From the NCBI GenBank assembly GCA_964586235.1, contig CAZPIO010000002.1:62001-126000 (forward strand): 64,000 bases of DNA, given 5' to 3'. Below are positions 58,557-64,000 of this stretch, piece by piece. Numbering within the stretch: position 1 is the stretch's first letter; every line of letters starts with the position of its first letter. The stretch is from JAUCQB01 sp964586235 (lineage in GTDB: Bacteria; Planctomycetota; Phycisphaerae; UBA1845; PWPN01). Under the pieces are notes generated by a model. It was not told the origin of the DNA, made no database searches, and saw only the letters and a program-made list of their open reading frames with translations. A program made the position numbers and the translations under genes.

Positions 58557-60683
58557 TCACCAGAATCGTGCGCCAGGCCAGTGACGCCGGGGTGGAGGGG
58601 GAGATACGGTCGAATCGTAGTTCTGCCCGTCGTCCCTGCACTTGCACTGCCGTCCCCGGCGCATGTCGTGGGGCACGCAGACGGAGACGCTGCCCTGACC
58701 GATGCCGCCCTTGTCGTCGGCGGCCTGGAAGCTGATCACGTAGACACGGCCGTTGCCGCTGCCCAGGCGCTCGGCCCGCAAAAAGGCGACGGGCGTACCA
58801 ACGCCCTTGCCGTCGGGGCCATTATCGCGACGCATCCACGACGACGTCGGCTCGTCCTGGGTGATACCGGTGATCGTGATGGTCACCGGGCCGCCGTCCG
58901 GATCGACCACGTCGAGGATCTTCACTTTCACCCATCGGTTATTGGGCGGCCAGATCGTGGCAACGCTCGGCCTGGCGTTGCTGCAGTCCGGCCCGTTGCC
59001 GCTGCAAGCATCGCCCGAGCCGTCGCCGTCAGTATCGACCTGGTCCGGGTTAGCCACGCCCGGGCAGTTGTCGCAGACGTCCCCCAGGCCGTCGCCGTCC
59101 ATGTCGGCCTGGTCGGCGTTGGAGACATCGGGACAGTTGTCCGCATCACCGCAGACCCCGTCAGCATCCTTGTCGTTCTCGGGGTCGTTTGGGCAGGTGT
59201 CGCATGCGTCGCCCAGGCCGTCGCTGTCGGCGTCCGCCTGATCCGCGTTGGAGGCATCGGGACAGTTGTCCACGTCGCCGCAGACCCCGTCAGCGTCCTT
59301 GTCGTTCTCGGGGTCGTTTGGGCAGGTGTCGCACGCGTCGCCCAGGCCGTCGCTGTCGGCGTCTGCCTGATCCGCGTTGGAGGCATCGGGACAGTTGTCC
59401 ACGTCGCCGCAGGCTCCGTCCGCGTCCTTGTCGTTGTCAGCATCGTTTGGGCAGGTATCGCACACGTCGCCCAGGCCGTCGCTGTCGGCGTCCGCCTGAT
59501 CCGCGTTGAACACCGCAGGGCAGTTGTCCTGATCGTCGGGCACACCGTCCTCATCCTCATCCACGACCTGAGTGGGACAACCCCAGCGAGCGAGATAGGA
59601 TGACGGCAGTCCTCCGGCCGTCGTGAACCGGCCGCCGGCGACCAACCGGCCTTTCACAACCGCCAGAGCAAGGACCTCCTGGTTGGTCCCAGCACCAAGA
59701 GGGAACCATGCCTGCGCGCTCGAATCCCAACGTGCGATGTTCTTCGCTCCGGTCCAATCCGCGCGAGCGAAACCGCCGCCGGCATACAGCATGCCGTCAA
59801 AAAACACCAGAGCGTTCACGCGGTAGTCCATTCCGTGCCCCAGAGCCGACCAGTTCTGCGCGGCCGGATCCCAGCACGCGACGCGCTGGGCAACCACGGG
59901 CTGAGGGATCGTGAAATCACCGCCCACGTACAGCTTGCCGCCTTCTACCGCCAGCGCGTATACCGATCCGACGAGCGAGGCGCCGAGGTTCGACCAGGTC
60001 CGCTTGACCGGGTCCCAGGAGGCAATGTTGATTCCGGCCACGCCGCCGGCACTGGTGAATCCACCCCCGACATAGAGCTTGCCGTCGAGAGCAGCCAGCG
60101 CCGACACGACCGCGTTCACACCGGAGCCCAGGGCCGACCAGGTTTGCGTGGCCGGGTCCCAGCAGGCCACGTTGGCGGCACTGACTCCTCCCGCAACGGA
60201 GAAGGAGCCGCCCGCATACAGCTTGCCGTCCATGGCCGCGAGGGCGTAGACAGAACCGTTGACCCCCGATCCCAACGGAGACCAGGTCTGCGTGGTCGGA
60301 TCCCAGCATGCGATCCGGACTCCGCTTACTTCGCTGGCCAAGGTGAAGGCGCCTCCCGCGTAAAGCCTGCCGTCGAGAACGGCCAGCGCTCGCACCGAGC
60401 CATTCACTCCGCTGCCCAGCGTCAGCCACTGCCGGCCGTCCCAGGCCGCGATACGATTCACAACGACCGCCCCGGCCTGAATGAAGTTGCCGCCCACGAC
60501 AAGTTCGGTGGGCTTGCCTCCCGGACCGTCGGGATCAAAGCTGGTCACGGCGTAAACCGTATTGTTCGTTCCATCCGAGCCCTGGCTCGCGAGCCAGTCT
60601 GGAGTGCACTCCTCCGAGGATTCCACGGCACTCGCGCTCAACAGAACAACCGCTATTGCCATCAGTATTGCGTATCGCCACAT
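58557..60683 (-). CDS. Secreted beta-propeller protein with thrombospondin type 3 repeats
   Basis: 708 aa. Signal peptide (MWRYAILMAIAVVLLSASAV) behind AGGAGGTTGCAC. Residues 30-400 contain eight or so blades of the pattern VYALAAMDGKLYAGGSFS...IACWDPTTQTWSPLGSG, a kelch-like propeller. Then come four TSP3-type acidic repeats, three of them 43 residues and nearly identical (NADQADADSDGLGDACDTCP), which bind calcium. The end (VKVKILDVVDPDGGPVTITI...) is a beta domain as in many planctomycete surface proteins, with a Cys- and Pro-rich tail. Role unknown; surface display or adhesion is plausible. Confidence 0.8.
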   Translation of the reverse strand: MWRYAILMAIAVVLLSASAVESSEECTPDWLASQGSDGTNNTVYAVTSFDPDGPGGKPTELVVGGNFIQAGAVVVNRIAAWDGRQWLTLGSGVNGSVRALAVLDGRLYAGGAFTLASEVSGVRIACWDPTTQTWSPLGSGVNGSVYALAAMDGKLYAGGSFSVAGGVSAANVACWDPATQTWSALGSGVNAVVSALAALDGKLYVGGGFTSAGGVAGINIASWDPVKRTWSNLGASLVGSVYALAVEGGKLYVGGDFTIPQPVVAQRVACWDPAAQNWSALGHGMDYRVNALVFFDGMLYAGGGFARADWTGAKNIARWDSSAQAWFPLGAGTNQEVLALAVVKGRLVAGGRFTTAGGLPSSYLARWGCPTQVVDEDEDGVPDDQDNCPAVFNADQADADSDGLGDVCDTCPNDADNDKDADGACGDVDNCPDASNADQADADSDGLGDACDTCPNDPENDKDADGVCGDVDNCPDASNADQADADSDGLGDACDTCPNDPENDKDADGVCGDADNCPDVSNADQADMDGDGLGDVCDNCPGVANPDQVDTDGDGSGDACSGNGPDCSNARPSVATIWPPNNRWVKVKILDVVDPDGGPVTITITGITQDEPTSSWMRRDNGPDGKGVGTPVAFLRAERLGSGNGRVYVISFQAADDKGGIGQGSVSVCVPHDMRRGRQCKCRDDGQNYDSTVSPPPPRRHWPGARFW
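59082..59480 (-). repeat. 129-bp tandem repeats encoding TSP3 units
   Basis: Identical phrases recur at 59082, 59211, 59340 and 59469, a period of 129 bp (43 codons). Units two and three are almost identical, which suggests recent duplication or recombination. They are coding, in frame, and not a CRISPR. Confidence 0.9.
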
Positions 60684-61083
60684 GTGCAACCTCCTGTCGC
60701 TGATTCGACCTCGGTTACATGACTTGGGAAGCTGCTTGATCTGCGGCCGACAGGCAGGAAGAGACACTGGAGACTGCACCCAGGGCCTCAGCACGGCGAA
60801 TTGCCGGAAGCGGCCTGCTCGCGTCCCCAGAATTCCTAGAACACCCAAAGTAACATGTACGAAAATGCTGCGAGGAATGCAAATCTCATCCTCGGATAAG
60901 AGTCGACGAAAATGGACCGTTCTCGGGCCTCACTTCAAGAGGCACGGAAACCGTCGGGAGTTACGCAGAATTGCCCGTCGGCCGATAACGCAGAATGAGG
61001 GCCGGACAACTCATTGGCCGCTTCGAATTCGGACTCTTGCCAGCGCGGCAGTGCGCAGAGAAAAACGGCCGCCGATAAGCCGG
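60684..61083 (-). other. Intergenic region between two surface-protein genes
   Basis: 400 bases, no gene seen. A weak promoter-like TTGCAT-N17-TACATG on the minus strand lies about 170-210 bases before the propeller gene; I give it little weight. Confidence 0.35.
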
Positions 61084-64000
61084 TTATTCCGTACATGCCG
61101 GATCGGCCGGCTCGTTCTCGCCTCGGTAGCACCTCTGGAGAATCGCGAAGTCCAACTGATCCACGTCGCCGTCGGCGTCGAGATCGGCCGCGATGTGCGC
61201 CGGTGAATCCTTCGACGGACCGCACTCCGGAGGAACACCGTCGACAGCGTACGGAACCCCAGGCCCAGTCGCGCAAATCTCGAAAATGTCGAGATCGTCG
61301 TGATCCACGTAGCGATCAGCGTTAAAGTCGGCATCGGCAAGTTCAACGCTGAGTGAGTAGAGCGTGACCAGCAGGTGGTCGCTGAAGCTGCCGTAGGACT
61401 CTGCGGGGACCGAATCGCTGACCGACACCTCGATTCTGAGCCCCACATCCCCGACGGAGAGGGCCAACTGGCTTGAGGTTTGATCTGCTTCCAGAGTGTC
61501 GAGCAGATCCTCACCGTGATAGATCTTGCAGAACCACGTCCTCGTGCTGCCCGCGTAACCCCACAGGCTTGCTGTGATCATAAGGTCGATCGGACTGCCC
61601 TCTGGGTACTGTTCGGATGGAGGCAGACTCAGACCGCTTGCGAAACTCCCCAGCGCAGTAGCGGCAAGTGGCGGCGGACCCATGGGACCAAAAAACGAGT
61701 CCCCGCTGACATCGATCTTGACGGTGCGGTAACCGGTGTTGCTGCCCGCCTGAACGCTGCTGCTGGCGGATGAATAGCCCATCTCAGGGCCACCCCCACC
61801 GGACCAACCGTAGGCGCTGGCGGGGCCGCCGGTGACGGTCTGGGTGACGTCGATGGCCTCGGCGTGCGCGGTGTAGTCGCTCGCAAACGCCGGCTCGGGC
61901 AGACCTTCCGGCCTGGGGTAGGCCCTAATAACCTGTCCGCCGGTCACTGATCCGCCGAGATCCGTGAAGCTGTTCGTGTAGTAGAGAGGAATCCCGTTCA
62001 AATCGAGGGTGGCTCCCGCGGCTAACACAAGGTCCTGGACATACTGAGCGTGGCCTGAACCGGTCTGTGTGAATTGCAGCGTGCCGCTGCCAACCACCAA
62101 CCTGCCGACGCCGAAATTGTTGTCGAGCCCGGTCGCAAACGGCCCGGCATCGATTCCCAGCACGGTCATCTGCGAAAGGGTCGTCCCTGCGTATTCCAGG
62201 CATGCGCTGGTCAGGTTGAACGTAGTTGGGGTGCTGGAGTAGTTGCTCAACTTCTTCTTGAAGCGGAGCGTGCTGGCCGCGTCGGCAGTTGGACTGCCGC
62301 TGACCGAGAGATCCCCCTCCACCGTGACAGTGGAGTTGGTCAACTGTGTCGTACCCGAGGCATACACGCTGCTGGTGAAGACAGCCTGCGCATTGGTGAA
62401 CGTGAGTGTGCCGGAGTTGCTGAAGCTTATCTGCTCGACGCGGCAACCGTCACCGGTGAACTGAGCTATGCCCGAACCGGATACGCCGTAGCTTGAAGGC
62501 TGGCCGGTGATCGTGGCGCTCTGGACCTGCAGCGTATTACCGCTGTATACGCCCAAACTACGGACAAGCAATGAGGTACCGGGCTGCAGGATCAGCGAAC
62601 AGCCGGTACCGCTGTAGTCTCCGAGGTACATGCTGCCGGTCACCTGCAGTTGAGTCTGGCCGCCTGTGACGGAGGGACTGCTCAGGGTACAGGAGGAACC
62701 TGACTTGACCGTAAATGCGCCGGTTTGCACCGTCCCATCCTGCATGACCACCGTGCCAGGCGCTGAGGTCACGGAATCCTTTTGAACGGTGAGCGTCCCG
62801 CCGACTGCGAGCGGTTGACCGCCGGTGACGCTTCCCTCGGGATGCAGTGAGAGCGAGCCGCCGGAGACGATCATGTCCTCCTCAATGGTGATCGATCCCC
62901 CGGGCTGCACCTGGACATTCGCTCCGGTCATCCAGGCATCCTCGACTACGTGCAGTGACCCGCCCGTCTGCACCTGCAGCCAGTCGGCGCGGCGATCGTT
63001 CTTGAACGTCTGAATCGTATGAGGTGAACCGATCGTAATCGAGTCGGCGCCTGAAGCGGATTCGGGAATCACGACGTCATGAGCGATGCTCGGGGAGTTG
63101 TCCGGAATGCCGCTGGGATTCCAGCTCGAGGGATTCTCCCAGGAACCCCCGCCCGAGGCGGACCATGTCGTCGTCTGAAGACTGGCTGAGCCATCGATGC
63201 CAATGAAGTCGACGTACAAGTCCATGACGTTCTGCCCCCCGGGCGCAGGGTACATATAAGCCGAGCCCCCGTCTTCAGCCGAGAAAGTGACCGTCGTGCG
63301 TCTGCCCTTGGCTGCGGCCGGGACACTCATCGTCGCTCTCATCCAGTCCGCGGCATCGGTGAAAGTCTGCGAGGTTCCCCCTATGCTGATGCGGGCAGTT
63401 GGGTCACCACTGAGTTCAGCCTCTTCTCGGGTAATGTAGCTGAAGCTGAGCGTAGTGGCATCGCTGGGGAAGAACACGGTCTGACTCACGGATGCGGTGC
63501 CCGACATGTAGTCCCACCACGTTTCCCCCATCGGTCCCGGCATCATGGACCACTCGCCCGTTGCGTGCATCCGGGCAACATGCTCCTGGCTTCCGGTCGG
63601 TGAGTAGAGCCCGACGCTGCTCTCGTAGGAGCTGCAAGAGGTCGACCAGCCGGTGAGGCTTCCGCCATCGGTCTCGAAATCTCCGTTGACCACGTTGCCC
63701 ATGACGTAGTCGGGCGGCATCGGCGGCGGATCGATTGCTGACGGGTCAGTACCGGGGACGATGCTGACATTGTCGAACGAGACGGAAAAGGGATCACCGT
63801 AGCCGTAACCTGGCGGGACGTACAGGCCCGAGGACATGTCGTAGGAACTCCCCGCCTGCAACATCAGATACATGGTCGGAGCTGTAGCCACGAAGCTAAC
63901 TTGCTTGAGGCACGCTGTGTTCTGGTTCCCGTCCCAGGGATCCCAGGAGCACTGAGAGGGGTCGTTGATCAGTCCCCAGGCCAGCAGCAGTGTCGTACCT
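61084..64000 (-). CDS. Large secreted protein with beta-repeat body and dockerin-like C-terminus, 5' end beyond the window
   Basis: At least 972 codons; the frame is open to the window edge, where DPSQCSWDPWDGNQNTACLK already reads as protein, so the true start lies outside. Two carbohydrate-binding-like domains near the N-terminus (NGDFETDGGSLTGW and FPSDATTLSFSYITREEAEL), then about 300 residues of solenoid with TGGQTQLQVTGSMYLGDYS-like repeats, as in passenger-type beta-helices. The end has two EF-hand loops (NADRYVDHDDLDIFEICATG and DADGDVDQLDFAILQRCYRG), as in the gene at 16992. A cell-surface protein of unknown role. Confidence 0.8.
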   Translation of the reverse strand, partial: GTTLLLAWGLINDPSQCSWDPWDGNQNTACLKQVSFVATAPTMYLMLQAGSSYDMSSGLYVPPGYGYGDPFSVSFDNVSIVPGTDPSAIDPPPMPPDYVMGNVVNGDFETDGGSLTGWSTSCSSYESSVGLYSPTGSQEHVARMHATGEWSMMPGPMGETWWDYMSGTASVSQTVFFPSDATTLSFSYITREEAELSGDPTARISIGGTSQTFTDAADWMRATMSVPAAAKGRRTTVTFSAEDGGSAYMYPAPGGQNVMDLYVDFIGIDGSASLQTTTWSASGGGSWENPSSWNPSGIPDNSPSIAHDVVIPESASGADSITIGSPHTIQTFKNDRRADWLQVQTGGSLHVVEDAWMTGANVQVQPGGSITIEEDMIVSGGSLSLHPEGSVTGGQPLAVGGTLTVQKDSVTSAPGTVVMQDGTVQTGAFTVKSGSSCTLSSPSVTGGQTQLQVTGSMYLGDYSGTGCSLILQPGTSLLVRSLGVYSGNTLQVQSATITGQPSSYGVSGSGIAQFTGDGCRVEQISFSNSGTLTFTNAQAVFTSSVYASGTTQLTNSTVTVEGDLSVSGSPTADAASTLRFKKKLSNYSSTPTTFNLTSACLEYAGTTLSQMTVLGIDAGPFATGLDNNFGVGRLVVGSGTLQFTQTGSGHAQYVQDLVLAAGATLDLNGIPLYYTNSFTDLGGSVTGGQVIRAYPRPEGLPEPAFASDYTAHAEAIDVTQTVTGGPASAYGWSGGGGPEMGYSSASSSVQAGSNTGYRTVKIDVSGDSFFGPMGPPPLAATALGSFASGLSLPPSEQYPEGSPIDLMITASLWGYAGSTRTWFCKIYHGEDLLDTLEADQTSSQLALSVGDVGLRIEVSVSDSVPAESYGSFSDHLLVTLYSLSVELADADFNADRYVDHDDLDIFEICATGPGVPYAVDGVPPECGPSKDSPAHIAADLDADGDVDQLDFAILQRCYRGENEPADPACTE

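Noticed and set aside
59082..59480. CRISPR-like periodic repeats
   Set aside because: The 129-bp units are coding in frame, contain no spacers of unique sequence, and translate into TSP3 calcium-binding repeats.

Overview
The window is a 64 kb, GC-rich stretch of a chromosome, almost certainly from a planctomycete (Planctomycetota), probably a metagenome or draft assembly. The basis is a combination of traits: pseudopilin-like proteins with an N-terminal methylation motif and, in one, an H-X9-DG motif; secreted proteins ending in paired EF-hand (dockerin-like) or PEP-CTERM modules; small membrane proteins ending in a CGRCGYDLTGN zinc ribbon; a DUF4954 protein; and dispersed intergenic repeats. 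One 100-N gap (27460-27559) is flanked on both sides by the same 55 bp, so it looks like an assembly join rather than missing DNA.

Layout. 1-6.5 kb: tyrosine recombinase, two envelope lipoproteins (one a TolB-like propeller), MutS2 without Smr. 7-15 kb: a putative glycosidase, a NagB-like protein behind a structured RNA leader with an intrinsic terminator, a secreted protein, a polytopic glycosyltransferase-like protein, and DUF4954. 15.7-26 kb: MscL, a BamE-like lipoprotein, then a cell-surface island with four pseudopilin-like proteins, three secreted proteins (two of them tandem paralogues with different C-terminal sorting modules), a nucleoside hydrolase-FmdE fusion and two decayed PadR-type regulators. 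26-31 kb: a nitric-oxide detoxification operon (Rrf2 regulator, quinol NO reductase, hemerythrin/PAS protein). 31-34 kb: DksA-like protein, LspA, RibD. 34-43.5 kb: a secreted degradation operon (six-hairpin glycosidase-like, ceramidase-like, Sde182-like) facing an operon of a URO-D-like protein and three zinc-ribbon membrane paralogues. 44-48.5 kb: M1 peptidase, hydrogenase maturation protease, degenerate receiver protein. 48.7-54.7 kb: rpmF-plsX-fabH-fabD-fabG-acpP-fabF, the fatty-acid synthesis cluster. 54.9-58.3 kb: FliN, LexA-like XRE-S24 regulator, a small hypothetical protein, a free-standing structured ncRNA with its own promoter and terminator, and HU. 58.5-64 kb: two large secreted proteins, the last cut by the window edge.

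The most unusual items are two structured RNAs that I could not match to a known class: a three-way-junction leader with terminator and possible antiterminator upstream of the NagB-like gene, and a promoter-to-terminator ncRNA of about 255 nt whose 5' part resembles a class II tRNA. Also notable: a 32-bp palindrome that sits inside coding sequences of two genes, the sorting-domain swap between tandem paralogues, and the NagB homologue that lacks its catalytic Asp.

Functional assignments come from motif recognition by eye. Promoters, terminators and RNA folds were found by base matching and are hypotheses. Most start codons were chosen by domain boundary and ribosome binding site.
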